This document shows positions 43,301 through 51,915 of a DNA stretch of 64,000 nt, piece after piece. A program made the translations under genes and the position numbers. The stretch comes from a virus: IMG/VR virus record IMGVR_UViG_3300044635_000318, positions 1-64,000 of that record; one strand, given 5' to 3'. A model generated the notes under the pieces. It had not been told where the DNA came from. It did no database searches and was given only the letters and a program-made list of their open reading frames with translations. Positions within the stretch are counted from its first letter, which is position 1; every line of letters starts with the position of its first letter.

Positions 43301-45004
43301 GAAGAAAACTTCCTTAGAAGATTTGGGATTGGGAGTGTAGAGACTGAAACTGTAAGTCCTAAACAGTATGAGTTTGATTCAGTGGAATCTCTTGAGCGTA
43401 AAGTAGAAGAAATTGAAACCAGTGCATTAAAGTTATTTGCTGCAGCTCACTTTGCTGGGAAAGAACTTATGAATGATTATGCGCTTATTACCCCGGATAA
43501 ATTAGATGAAGTCACTGATTTATTTTTAATCTTAGAGTATCTAGGAAAGTTAGATGCTATGGATAGAGGGACTGAGCAAAGATTACTCGATAAGGGTATA
43601 CTGCAAGATATTATATCTAATGGAAAATCTTTGCAAGGGGCTTACGTAAACTCTTATAGAAGAACAATTCAAAAAGAAGGATTAACAAATATTGCTGCGT
43701 TTGACTCAATGCAATCAATGATTGATCACATTAGAACTATTGTAGGGAAAGATTATTTGCAAGCAGCAGAGTTAAAACTCTTAACAAGGGTATTAAACTA
43801 TTGGATGCTCACTAAAGAAGGTTCCCCAATCTCTAGTTGGTATAATGAAACAACAATGAAGAGATTATACTTTGAGGAGGAAAACCTAAAAACTAGATTA
43901 GACCTATTAAAACAAAATCCTGCTTTGAGGAATAATCCTCTGATTCAAAGATTAGACACTTTAGAGGTAGGATCAAAAGAAGAACAAGCAGGAATTAATG
44001 TTGTGGTTCTTAGTGGGGTAGATGAGATTAGTGCAGAAGATACAAAAGAGCTAAAAGATGCTCTGGCTGAAATGCTGTATAGTCCATCAAAGATTACAAA
44101 AGACTCAGAATCTAGAAAGAGGATTCAAAGATTTGCTGAAGACTTAATTTATAATGCATTTTTTGCAACTGCATTCCTCCCAACTTACGGGGGATACACT
44201 AATCTTATCCCAGAAAGATTCCTTACAGAACCTAGGAAAGAAGAGACAAAATCTTTAGTTAAGTTTTATCGTGAAGAACTTGATAAAGCTTCAAAAGATC
44301 CTACATATTTCTTATCTGGGAATGCATTATTTGATGTAATACGAGCTATTGGGCATACAAATCCAGGTAAGTTTTCTCCTCTAATTCCTAGATATACAGG
44401 TAAAGTTTCCGAAGCAACAATCGATGAGGTAGTATTAGAAAGAGATGTAAAAACATACATCAAAGAGAAGATCCAAGCTAATAAAGACTTTGAGGGATTA
44501 TCTACAGCAAAGCAGGAAGAACTAGTTAAAGCTTTAGAGGCGGAAGCTAGAAAAGAGATAAATGCTTGGAATTCAATAATCATAAACCCTAGACAGTTTG
44601 CTGTAGATGAAAACCAACTAGAGGATTATATGGATTCAGAAATCATTTACGATAGTAAATCTCAAGTAGATGGATTTATCGAACTTAATCTCCCAGTGTT
44701 TATCACTAGAAAAACAAAACTAAAGAGCTTCCCAGTAATCACATACATGAGAGTCGGGGAAATTGAATATGCCCCAATCCAACCATTGGGGATGGGGAAA
44801 AACTTCTTCGAGTTAAACTTAAGAAGTGTTACTGGGAAAATAAAAAATGATAGTATTTTTACTACAGACTCTAGACAAAGAACAGATAAAGGACTAAAGA
44901 AGATACCCCAGGCTTCAATTAAATATCTTAAACAAGCTAGAGAAATAACTTTAGACTTAAGAGAAAGCTCTAACACGAAATCAACAAAAAAATGTAACTC
45001 ATGA
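37337..45004 (+). CDS. Virion DNA-dependent RNA polymerase (crAss-like) with SLOG-like region
   Basis: 2555 residues. VTGMDFDFDKLF places aspartates D1484, D1486 and D1488 in the DxDxD catalytic Mg-binding motif of double-psi beta-barrel RNA polymerases; crAss-like virion polymerases carry a matching DFDxD. An upstream region near residue 1215 (FKTKVGKQVRNN) is a candidate for the lysine-bearing second barrel. The N-terminus CPVNKNDPDFVKLVNRYGEN is a motif seen in large Bacteroidota-phage proteins. Residues about 1845-1985 form an extra Rossmann-like region ending GESGIQEAAIKAAD...APKNY, like SLOG domains. The enzyme is packaged and transcribes early genes after injection. Stop and next start overlap (ATGA). 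Confidence 0.8.
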   Translation: MKKAPFCPVNKNDPDFVKLVNRYGENQAYYIWSEYEGVVPLQIVNGNKRAKTTTSLIGVEEYRETIDTVKAVFINLLNTYQQNKSINGETISSKKLTDFVNGLLGDAEFKGHIPRWFLKNSVSINGERLSAELFNEYAALWDKYAQASFNKALENQIREELINFQDAYNIDNIPPNSYATPEGMDRELIAEKFEMVYQLWGSKLDEAGNPAYQGLQEALVGELKSLGYKTFGKQVTRDQEEFGEIEEGNVGITEKIYALSSFETNVNRSKGATYNRLLSRVLSLTTNSFGYQTYRGPRRVHQQLLRILEGVKTKEDVFKRLEGNKSAIVRSTNLLRVIENFNEEEFTQFLGLFTTIKQKYVAISNKFDAKGNKIALFYNPDRRNAVSLGLDTLINQVVGPGEDSLTLLKLKNGKLTYNPKFSPDIINKLNVLLREHDDARRTFAQDDATSYLTSIGKILYELGIDFGEGSIEESAEEFVLRVKSYMVKNGTFGGKAITDFKKQFAATFLSSLKDVFKVEQIGKTGDFKITGVKVAPKNFVSNNKTPFKWLAEVMYSENENIADSFINASGNNQYAWTYSSTLDEFFKEIEKDEKTEAFLKEFENMYSVGSPGHPEYASLLFQLIKKGGVKHAEATFLETEDGDKFPVKSLPERDRLIMQLDAYINEGKTNARINLIADGDRLNRLPLLELPRLYSQSQLDTVTNNLPTNVKKNVDIIRNILIRDLRRIYIENQNLEAQKFLRADARFSLSKMKDTEIDGVTLSAQIEDMLNSERDSIVYSKFWEEIDRQAQEWVDITLEEMTNQFYQKLIDYKIVKVSRNPIGKSKLGLNQDEREQLLTSTEPVVLELEDKRLRYLEDKQLGGVARYQVVSTQRGDAYFEIQMSGGNEVTFTRVKDESTIEFGEETTKSRLSGFAKIIEKSAEEDSTKTLVRSFVFDRAVYKVEYVDMFSGGKSRFKSDSEIYKRWSLFSTPGEPPVIEDLEAEDPIGMPETYNEASLEDLKIFDDAHNQIADEIVEALKRQRKKLLAEGEELTKEDIDEIESIGNSLRTGKADIADALGIISEEMDVNLRKGYYRTWTQEEKEAFEFYKNTGKYIFDIIPHKFIYVATRNTANPGQGNSGNMQQVFDADKNSYLVMTKELAAKSELFQYLYDLMKEGNIQVLNFRSGKKGIKDNLNRVQDPQTGELLPIKLTPTVQYSKDLRMVQRVTTPTRFKTKVGKQVRNNQLTNILSDDEIILNSKFPDRAVKLTGRELKKLYAALYYRYFEIKDQVLNNTFSFNTALEADPLTAFFGKNELMEAYREHFLEQEESRNGYITPDVAESAELINTVQGVDFNLPMSFPGSREFESFVTKLISKKVLDLELPGANYVVAPGSGKFSIIGQNGEESYRELQMYGVKDGEIQYAEMAVSPEFLTKFGYQIGDNIDLNTLLKVIPEEARVGLTYRTPHTGKSSTVVFKIVSLLPDTYKKHIFVPGNIVTVTGMDFDFDKLFALFYNLEVTTNEEGEQEVYRIPGVYTLEDLQTASVKEIENTMLEILEAIQFQEKHFEEAITPLNTEMYEDFIEKYIVDDYRASDILFESPLYDVQVVTRYQVAQKLVGIYANAYTGLGILTTSSEQIDNAKEIGAYIHTSKSIQYEDSNSSLVVNGVTIYDELVGKRGTFQLDRVVSTSPITGKPITYYLTKDISGAVDAGNNPYQASINEGPETANAKVFLESLGIDGRIVSLLINSHKVRAVTTAFRNNQKEGMNTAFMYPDGDVRGLDYVFLKDVRKHSPNLALPTFNVTDLYFINAYRTGKLDQLIASLPQTSPVVQTARDIAGVKLETNLQIVPATTYKGIDIDESNTRSAEGTLSFVFKADNNTKKIKQFAEKYERGFLEIDISSGYVVTDEMVDSIVDFINSRDIKTLHITGNNVFGLFDKNQTVANEFMQELLSKVKDAGGEISTLIARGESGIQEAAIKAADMLDITTTIRAPKNYSYTTKLNTIVEGEENFLRRFGIGSVETETVSPKQYEFDSVESLERKVEEIETSALKLFAAAHFAGKELMNDYALITPDKLDEVTDLFLILEYLGKLDAMDRGTEQRLLDKGILQDIISNGKSLQGAYVNSYRRTIQKEGLTNIAAFDSMQSMIDHIRTIVGKDYLQAAELKLLTRVLNYWMLTKEGSPISSWYNETTMKRLYFEEENLKTRLDLLKQNPALRNNPLIQRLDTLEVGSKEEQAGINVVVLSGVDEISAEDTKELKDALAEMLYSPSKITKDSESRKRIQRFAEDLIYNAFFATAFLPTYGGYTNLIPERFLTEPRKEETKSLVKFYREELDKASKDPTYFLSGNALFDVIRAIGHTNPGKFSPLIPRYTGKVSEATIDEVVLERDVKTYIKEKIQANKDFEGLSTAKQEELVKALEAEARKEINAWNSIIINPRQFAVDENQLEDYMDSEIIYDSKSQVDGFIELNLPVFITRKTKLKSFPVITYMRVGEIEYAPIQPLGMGKNFFELNLRSVTGKIKNDSIFTTDSRQRTDKGLKKIPQASIKYLKQAREITLDLRESSNTKSTKKCNS

Positions 45005-48000
45005 GTTGTAAATATACTGTAAACGGGAAAGAAGATGCATTGGTTAATGACTTTATGCAATATCTAGAGGATAATGGGAAAGAAGGAACTGCTGATGGAC
45101 TCTATGAAATATTAATTGAAGCAGATGTTCTATCCCCAGATGGGGTTATGACTAATACTGGAGCAGCTTATCCATTAAACATTGATGTTGATATGGCTAA
45201 GGAAGTCATTGATACACTTAATGAGGTGTACATTGAGTATTTCACAAACACTTCTTTTCCAGGAATTGGGATTGCAGAATTAAAAGTTATTAATGAGCCT
45301 GAGTTTCAGGGGGCTACAATCCAAATTGTAGATCAGATTGTTAAAACATCTGTTCTAATTGATAGATTTACAAACTCTGCAAAGACTGGGATACCTACTT
45401 CTACATCTAATGAAGGTCAAAATAAGCTAAGAGAAGCTATCACTAAGCTAAGAGCTGACAGAGGATGGAGACTGACTGAAGACGAAACCAGGTATGTCAG
45501 AACAGTAAATGGGATAGAGGAATATGGGGAGAGAGTTACAACAGTTATCAAGGGAAATAAAAATGCCCCTAAACTAAGTGGGGTAGCCAAAAAGCATGCA
45601 AATAGAGGAACAATCATTGATGATATGCTTCGTGCTAGTATCTCAATGAAATCGTTAGAGGATAGATATCCTACGTTTGAGGAGTTCATGGATATTTACA
45701 ACAACCATCAGTACAAAAATGAAACTTCAGTATTTGACCCAAGATTCATTAGAAATCTTCATCAAGTAATTACTACACAGATCCTCCCAAAGTTTAAAGA
45801 GTTTACTCTTATGGCTGATATCCCAGCTCTATCAGGGATTATCCGAGGAGAACTTGTTGTTGGGACTCCAGATATTGTTGGGTATACCCCAGATGGGGAG
45901 TTTATCATCATTGACTTAAAGACTGCTACTTATGATAGGAGAGAAAAGTACAATGGGGCAGATAACTATGATGTTCAACTCACTGATGCACTTCAGTTAG
46001 TTTCATATCAAGAATTGATTAGGCAAATAACTGGGATATCCCCAAAGCTTGCTATTCTCCCACTTCAAGTAGATTACAACTCTGAGACAGATACTTATTA
46101 TTCTGCTATACTAAACCCAGCTAAAAGCGGGAGTATACTCTTAGAAAATACAAAGTTAGATCAAGCTAGAAATAAGTTACGTCTTACTCCTAAGTATGCC
46201 CCTAAAGTCAAAACAGCGAGGGAGATTAAAAAAGATAAAATCTTTTCACATAAAGAAGCAGCTTCTGCTGCTCATGTTCGTATTACAACCGCATTAAAAA
46301 CTCAGTTAGAGTATCTTAATAAAAGGATAGATTCTGACCCCAAGGCTAAATCTAAAATTAAACAGATTCTATCTCAACTTAGGAGAGTTGATGAGGGTAA
46401 TGACGCTATTGAAGATTACATGAGCTTTTTAGAGTACATTGTCGATTTAGCTAACGAAGCTGAAAAGACTCTAGAAAGTATTAAATATGACTTTTCAGAT
46501 AACATAGATAGTATATCTAGACAAGATAAGTTTAAACTTCTTAATAAGATTATTGAGTTAAAACTTAATCTAGACAACTTTTATAACAACAAAGCTGATA
46601 ATAAAGTTTTAGAGCTTATTAGAACTAGGGTTAGGGATTTAGAAGGAGATAAGAATGAGATCTTAGAGTTATTAGATGAAGTTGAAGTTACATTTTCTAG
46701 AGTTAATAGTGACTATCTAAATACTGCACTCCCAATCTTAGCTAAAACATTATTGTCTTATGCCCCGATTAAAGTAAATCAGGACTTAGATAATATGATT
46801 AAACAGATTAAAGATAGTATTGCAGAAGGAAAGCCAAGGGTTATAGGATTAGATCGAGATGATAATAGAGTCCCAGCACTTTTTTCGATTTCAGGGTTAA
46901 AAAACATACGTAGTAAAGCTAACCAAATTAAACTTTCAGAGATTAATATCCAACAGTTAGAAGAACGTAAAATTGGGTATGAGCAAATTCTGCATTCTCT
47001 GAGAGAAACTCATAAGGATGCTAGTGCAGCATCTTTGTTTTTTGATCCAGTAATTTACAGCAATGATACTGTACTACAGTTAATTGCTCAGATGATTAAA
47101 GATCAGTATGTCGGAAGCGCTGAACAAACTAGAAGTTTAATCTACGATATGCAAGCCCCATTTGAAGAGTATAGAGCATATATGAAATCATTAGGGGTAT
47201 CAGAAGATACGACTGCTAAGTTCCATGAGCCATTGATGGAGGAGATAACTCTAAATGTAGAAAATGAAAATGGGGAAATTGTCCCAACTAAAGTATTAAG
47301 CTTTGTATCAGAAATTGATAGGGACAAGTGGTACAGAACAAAAGATGAATTCATCAAAGCTGCTAGAAAGAAATATGGATATCCTGAAAATGGGGATAAA
47401 GCAGCAAAAAATGAATTCTTCAAATCTGAAAAAGGGAGACTGTATTGGGAAGAAATAGACTTAAAATTCTGGAAGATTCATGGGGAAAAGACAGAAGATG
47501 CAGATCAGATTTTAAGTGATATGGATACTGAGATTGCTAATCTTAGAAAAGATCTTACTAAAGCATACAATACCCAAGATAATGCTGCAGTAGCTGAGAT
47601 ATGGGATCAGTTAAATTACTTGAATCGAGAGAGAAATAAAATTTACAGAAACGGGGTATTTATTGGGAGGTTAGTTAAACCTAAAATGTCTATGTATGCT
47701 AACCCAAAGTATACTTCTATGCCAGCTGAAGTAAAAAAATACTATGATGTACTCCTAGAAATACATAAAAACGCTCAGAAGATTACTGGGAAGACTGGGA
47801 TGCAGAAAGATTCTTGGATGGATTATTCATTAATAGTTCCATCAATTGAATCTGGGGCAGTAGATGATGCTATGAAGTATGGATTTGTTGATGCAACTAA
47901 AAAGTTAATCTCTCGAGGTACTCAAGCTCAAGTAACTGATACTGAGTTCTTAAGGTTAGTAGATGCTAATAACGAGCTTTACAAATATATCCCACTGTAC

Positions 48001-49704
48001 TTTACAAACAGAGTAGATGCTAATCTTGTATCTAGGAACTTGACTAATAGTATGATCATGTTCTCTGATATGGCACATAGATTTAGAGCTAATTCTAATA
48101 TCTATGGAGCTGTGACATTAGTACATTTAGCTATACAGAATAGAAAAGTTAAAGAGATTCAACCTAATCTGTATGGGAAAACTAAGAACTTCATAGCTAA
48201 TAAAATTGCTAAAACGTTAGGTTATCAAATAGATGACTACATTGAAGGAGGTCTCCATGCTAAACAGTTAGAGTCTTTTATAGACAATGTTTATTATGGG
48301 GAGACTCATGAAAGAGCTAGAAGAAAGGTTCTGAATACAATTGCAACTAGAAAAGGGGTATCTATATTAACTAGTTTCACATCTTTAGCTCAGTTAGGAT
48401 TAAACGGATTGCAGGCTACAAATCAGTTACTAGTAGACTGGACAGTAGGAGCACAAGAATCATGGGCTGGAGAATACTATAGTAGATTAGACTGGTTATG
48501 GGCTTCAGGAATTATTTCAGCAGAAGGAGGAACAGTTCTTAGGAAAACAAGAACTACAGTTGAAAGTATTATTGGGAAAAGGTTTACCCCAAACCAAAAA
48601 CTATCTAAGTTTTTAGACTGGAGTGAAACCAGCAGAATATTTCAACCTGACAGGGTGGGAAGTGGGAGTATGGTAAAAAAAATAGCAGAGCGAGGATTAG
48701 GGAATTTACACGTACTGCAAGAAATCCCTGATGTCTATATGACTTCAAAAAAAGCTCTCGCCTTACAGCGTAGTTACAAAGGACAACTGTTAGATAAAAA
48801 CGGGAGTGTAATTCTCAATAATAATAATGAACCTGCAGACTTGTATGATCTACTCAATGTAGATAAAACAGGGAATTTAGTATTAGACCCTAGAGTAGCT
48901 AACTTTAACAAGACTGAGTATGTATCTAGGATGCAAGCTATGCTTACTAAAACTACTCAGTTAAAGGGAGCATTTAACAGACCTTCTCTTGAAAGGAAAA
49001 CCTTTGGGCCATTGGTAACATTGTTTAGAACATGGATGGTTCCTAACTATAGAAAAAGATTTGGGTATGGGGGAGGAATAAGAATTGATGTAGAATCTGG
49101 GGAATTACAAGAAGGGTACTACTCTACACTATACAATGTTCTTCGGTCAGCTTTAGGGGGAAACTATGGGTTATTAAAACTTAATCAGTTAACTGAGTTA
49201 GAGAAAAGAAACTTAAAAAGATTCTTGCATGGGTTTATTACAATTCAAATTTCAGGGATAGCAGCTACACTGTTTGGGTTAATGCTCAAAAACTTAGATG
49301 ATGACGATGATGAGCAGTATTGGATAGCGTTTGCTACATATCAAGCTATGAGATTAAACACTGAATACAAAGCTTATAGCAGCTATGAAGAAGCAATTAG
49401 AGTTGTTCAATCCCCAACAGCTACTACAAGACCTTTAGAAAATATCTTTAACTTAGTAGACATTCTAATTCAGTACGGAGTAGATAATGAGTTAGATAAT
49501 AAGACATTATACTATCAAAGAAAGACAGGACAATACGAGAAAGGGGATGCTAAAGTTTACAAGTATCTTAAAAACATTTCTCCTGGTATTGGGGGTCTAA
49601 CTAAAACTGAAAACCCCAAAGATGCTATCAAATACTACGACATGTTCATGTCAACAGATGACTCGAATATTGGGGAGTTGATTTATGAAAACGCTTCAAA
49701 TTAA
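45001..49704 (+). CDS. Giant cargo-like protein with PD-(D/E)XK nuclease domain
   Basis: 1567 residues. GTPDIVG gives D291; IIDLKTA gives D305 and K307; QLVSY gives Q332xxxY336. This is the D...(D/E)xK plus QxxxY signature of RecB/Cas4-type nucleases. The remaining 1200 residues are mostly helical, with a run of acidic and basic helices, a C-terminal segment including FGPLVTLFRTWMVPNYRKRFG, and one hydrophobic stretch (about 1415-1435, ITIQISGIAATLFGLML) followed by DDDDDE. It overlaps the RNA polymerase stop, so it is probably packaged and injected with it. It may cut host DNA or process phage DNA ends. Last gene of the plus-strand module. Confidence 0.75.
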   Translation: MSCKYTVNGKEDALVNDFMQYLEDNGKEGTADGLYEILIEADVLSPDGVMTNTGAAYPLNIDVDMAKEVIDTLNEVYIEYFTNTSFPGIGIAELKVINEPEFQGATIQIVDQIVKTSVLIDRFTNSAKTGIPTSTSNEGQNKLREAITKLRADRGWRLTEDETRYVRTVNGIEEYGERVTTVIKGNKNAPKLSGVAKKHANRGTIIDDMLRASISMKSLEDRYPTFEEFMDIYNNHQYKNETSVFDPRFIRNLHQVITTQILPKFKEFTLMADIPALSGIIRGELVVGTPDIVGYTPDGEFIIIDLKTATYDRREKYNGADNYDVQLTDALQLVSYQELIRQITGISPKLAILPLQVDYNSETDTYYSAILNPAKSGSILLENTKLDQARNKLRLTPKYAPKVKTAREIKKDKIFSHKEAASAAHVRITTALKTQLEYLNKRIDSDPKAKSKIKQILSQLRRVDEGNDAIEDYMSFLEYIVDLANEAEKTLESIKYDFSDNIDSISRQDKFKLLNKIIELKLNLDNFYNNKADNKVLELIRTRVRDLEGDKNEILELLDEVEVTFSRVNSDYLNTALPILAKTLLSYAPIKVNQDLDNMIKQIKDSIAEGKPRVIGLDRDDNRVPALFSISGLKNIRSKANQIKLSEINIQQLEERKIGYEQILHSLRETHKDASAASLFFDPVIYSNDTVLQLIAQMIKDQYVGSAEQTRSLIYDMQAPFEEYRAYMKSLGVSEDTTAKFHEPLMEEITLNVENENGEIVPTKVLSFVSEIDRDKWYRTKDEFIKAARKKYGYPENGDKAAKNEFFKSEKGRLYWEEIDLKFWKIHGEKTEDADQILSDMDTEIANLRKDLTKAYNTQDNAAVAEIWDQLNYLNRERNKIYRNGVFIGRLVKPKMSMYANPKYTSMPAEVKKYYDVLLEIHKNAQKITGKTGMQKDSWMDYSLIVPSIESGAVDDAMKYGFVDATKKLISRGTQAQVTDTEFLRLVDANNELYKYIPLYFTNRVDANLVSRNLTNSMIMFSDMAHRFRANSNIYGAVTLVHLAIQNRKVKEIQPNLYGKTKNFIANKIAKTLGYQIDDYIEGGLHAKQLESFIDNVYYGETHERARRKVLNTIATRKGVSILTSFTSLAQLGLNGLQATNQLLVDWTVGAQESWAGEYYSRLDWLWASGIISAEGGTVLRKTRTTVESIIGKRFTPNQKLSKFLDWSETSRIFQPDRVGSGSMVKKIAERGLGNLHVLQEIPDVYMTSKKALALQRSYKGQLLDKNGSVILNNNNEPADLYDLLNVDKTGNLVLDPRVANFNKTEYVSRMQAMLTKTTQLKGAFNRPSLERKTFGPLVTLFRTWMVPNYRKRFGYGGGIRIDVESGELQEGYYSTLYNVLRSALGGNYGLLKLNQLTELEKRNLKRFLHGFITIQISGIAATLFGLMLKNLDDDDDEQYWIAFATYQAMRLNTEYKAYSSYEEAIRVVQSPTATTRPLENIFNLVDILIQYGVDNELDNKTLYYQRKTGQYEKGDAKVYKYLKNISPGIGGLTKTENPKDAIKYYDMFMSTDDSNIGELIYENASN

Positions 49705-49720
49705 AGACCAGCTAGTAAAA

Positions 49721-49752
49721 AAAAGGCTACCTTGCGGTAGCCTTTTCTTTTT
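49721..49752. terminator. Bidirectional terminator between convergent modules
   Basis: AAAAGGCTACC (49721-49731) pairs perfectly with GGTAGCCTTTT (49736-49746) around loop TTGC. On the plus strand it runs into CTTTTT; on the minus strand an eight-T run follows. It lies between the stops of the last virion-module gene and uracil-DNA glycosylase and can stop both transcripts. Confidence 0.9.
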
Positions 49753-50420
49753 CACCCAATCCAGTCAATCTTAGTTTCAAGAATATCATTGGTCTTGAGA
49801 AAATGTCCACACCCAAAGAATCCTGCATTAAGTCTATAAGCTTCTGCAGCAGGATGGCTTGCTTTGAGTATAGTGTGTTTCTCTTGGTCAACTAACCAAC
49901 CGTAAGATTGAGCTGGTTTACCCCATAGCATAAATACTGCTTTTGGGGATCGTACATTAATCAACTCGATAGTGGGTTTAACTAGAAAATCCCACATTCC
50001 TAAATAACTACCTGGGGAAGATTGACGAACTGTCAAGCTTGTGTTCAATAAGAATACTCCTTGATCTACCCAATGAGCTAGAGTAAAGTCAAAATCATCC
50101 ATAGAAACATTGTGATTAAACTGATCACAAACTTCTTTATAGATATTACGTAATGAAGGAGGGACAATCTGATTTGTAGCAAATGCTAATCCTATTGCCG
50201 TCCCATTATGATACGGATCTTGTCCTAAAATAACTACTTTAACATCTTCAGGTCTTGTCTTATAAACATTACAGATATCAGTAGGAGCAGGGTACACTTT
50301 GTACCCCGCCCCTATATCTTTCTGTTGCTGCTTTAAGATCAATTCAAATTCAGGAGTTTCTAAGTATTCGTGTAGTTCTTCCCACAAGTTTTCTTTCAGA
50401 ATCTCTTTGAATCTACTCAT
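49752..50420 (-). CDS. ung: Uracil-DNA glycosylase (family 1)
   Basis: 222 residues, the usual family length. G66-Q-D-P-Y-H71 is the catalytic water-activating loop (D68), LLNTSLTV (124-131) is the uracil-binding strand, and SHPAAE (188-193) is the minor-groove loop with the catalytic His H189. The enzyme removes uracil from DNA, protecting the phage genome or keeping dUMP out. It is the last gene of the minus-strand operon and overlaps the upstream gene by 4 bases. crAss-like phages often carry Ung in this module. All key residues are present, so it is probably active. Confidence 0.95.
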   Translation of the reverse strand: MSRFKEILKENLWEELHEYLETPEFELILKQQQKDIGAGYKVYPAPTDICNVYKTRPEDVKVVILGQDPYHNGTAIGLAFATNQIVPPSLRNIYKEVCDQFNHNVSMDDFDFTLAHWVDQGVFLLNTSLTVRQSSPGSYLGMWDFLVKPTIELINVRSPKAVFMLWGKPAQSYGWLVDQEKHTILKASHPAAEAYRLNAGFFGCGHFLKTNDILETKIDWIG

Positions 50421-51181
50421 CGTAACTTTTTAATTGTTCGGTAATAATCTTCGTTGTAACGTTCAAACTCCATATCTGGGATACTATGTAACTCAACATC
50501 CCCAAGCTCTATCCCAAGACGCTCTTCGAGTTCTTGTTTTAGAGTAGGATCTTTGTACAGTATTTTCCCAGTATGTCCAGTAGAACTAAAGTTGTGAAAA
50601 TCAAGTATACATAGTTTGCACAGTCCATCTATTTCAGAATATTCCCCAGCTCTAATGTGATTATAAGCTGACTGAAAATGAGACGGGACATTAAAAATAT
50701 ACAGACTATGATATGGGTCAGGGTCAGTACGCTCAATGAATTCTTTGTGATTTGTGAGTAATGTTTCATACTTCCCAAACTCTACAGAACCCTCGAACTT
50801 GTACAACAACGCAATGCTTACATCATGTTTAGGGGTTGACATAAATGCATTAACCAAAGAACCCCAGAACATATCATTCTTACTAGGAAACCCTAGTAAT
50901 GGGGTGATAAACAATGTGGATATTGTAGGAATCGCACACTTTAAATCATAGCAATAAACTCTTCCTTCCACCAATCCTTTGAGTATGATATTTACTTTGT
51001 GAATGTCTTTCCCAAACTTGAGAACACTCCCGATTTCAATACTCACATCAGTTTCCAGACGTTGTAACTTTATAATCTCCTTAGAATTCTCCCCAGGGGT
51101 TTCAATAAATTTAGGGTCTAGGAGCCTCACTGTTCTGCAATCTACTCTATAAAGTTTGAGTTTATCTGCTGTTACAATCAT
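50417..51181 (-). CDS. Conserved protein of unknown function, replication module
   Basis: 254 residues, mixed alpha/beta, no transmembrane segment. Features are a beta-like N-terminal third, a hydrophobic patch TLFITPLLGFP, and a basic-acidic C-terminal helical region (ERYNEDYYRTIKKL). It overlaps both neighbours (Ung by 4 bases, the exonuclease by 4 bases), so it is co-translated with repair/replication enzymes and may assist them. It resembles an uncharacterised crAss-like replication-module protein. No catalytic motif was recognised. Confidence 0.7.
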   Translation of the reverse strand: MIVTADKLKLYRVDCRTVRLLDPKFIETPGENSKEIIKLQRLETDVSIEIGSVLKFGKDIHKVNIILKGLVEGRVYCYDLKCAIPTISTLFITPLLGFPSKNDMFWGSLVNAFMSTPKHDVSIALLYKFEGSVEFGKYETLLTNHKEFIERTDPDPYHSLYIFNVPSHFQSAYNHIRAGEYSEIDGLCKLCILDFHNFSSTGHTGKILYKDPTLKQELEERLGIELGDVELHSIPDMEFERYNEDYYRTIKKLR

Positions 51182-51915
51182 GAAGTTTCTACTACACAGA
51201 TATCTTGTGGGATATCTTCTATTTTTAACCCAATTAGCTCTAGGTCATATTTACTTCTAAGTAGTTTAACCAATGAGTAATTCTTATAGAACTCTGTAAC
51301 CCCTTGATGAGGGTCATCATAGTACTCCATATACTTACTCAAAGCAAACGAACCTAGGTTTTTAGACCTACTTTTCATCCAGTTCTCAGCGGTTTTCACC
51401 CCTACTCCTGGGATACCTTTGATGTTATCAGTTGCATCCCCCATCACAGTTTGTACCCATAGAAATTTATCAGCTTCTTCAACTGTCGTAGTTACAAATA
51501 CTGCCTTCTGATAATTGTAATGCGTCCCAGAGCATTGCTGAAGTACATCTTTATCAGGAGAACAGATTACTGTAGGTCTAGACAGGTTAGAGCTCAAGAT
51601 GCTGACAACATCATCAGCCTCTAACATAGGGACATTGTAAAAGTTTAAAGTAGTTTTAGCAAAATCCTTTAAGTCATAGAATATCTCACTACGACTAGAT
51701 GCTTTCCTCTTCGCTTTATACTCAGGGTAGATATCATATCTAAAGCACTTACCTTCAGTAAGATACCCTAAATATGAATCAGTTCCACAAGCTTCTAGAA
51801 TAGAAGAAAGACGCTGAGAGAGACCTTCAATGGCCTCTCCCAACGTTTCTTTCCCCATTTCGTAATAAAGTAAAGAGTCTGCGTCTATTAGACAAACTAC
51901 TTTATCTTGATCCAT
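51178..51915 (-). CDS. 5'-3' exonuclease (FEN/PolA-type)
   Basis: 245 residues. D11 and D13 (LIDADSL), YKAKRK (66-71), EADD (99-102), SPDKD (119-123), GDATDN (159-164) and the helix-hairpin-helix-like GIPGVGVKTAENW (167-179) are the full metal-binding and DNA-binding set of the FEN/5' nuclease family. It would remove RNA primers and flaps during replication. It overlaps the rIIB-like gene by 14 bases. No polymerase domain is attached, as in T4 RNase H or T5 exonuclease. Confidence 0.9.
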   Translation of the reverse strand: MDQDKVVCLIDADSLLYYEMGKETLGEAIEGLSQRLSSILEACGTDSYLGYLTEGKCFRYDIYPEYKAKRKASSRSEIFYDLKDFAKTTLNFYNVPMLEADDVVSILSSNLSRPTVICSPDKDVLQQCSGTHYNYQKAVFVTTTVEEADKFLWVQTVMGDATDNIKGIPGVGVKTAENWMKSRSKNLGSFALSKYMEYYDDPHQGVTEFYKNYSLVKLLRSKYDLELIGLKIEDIPQDICVVETS

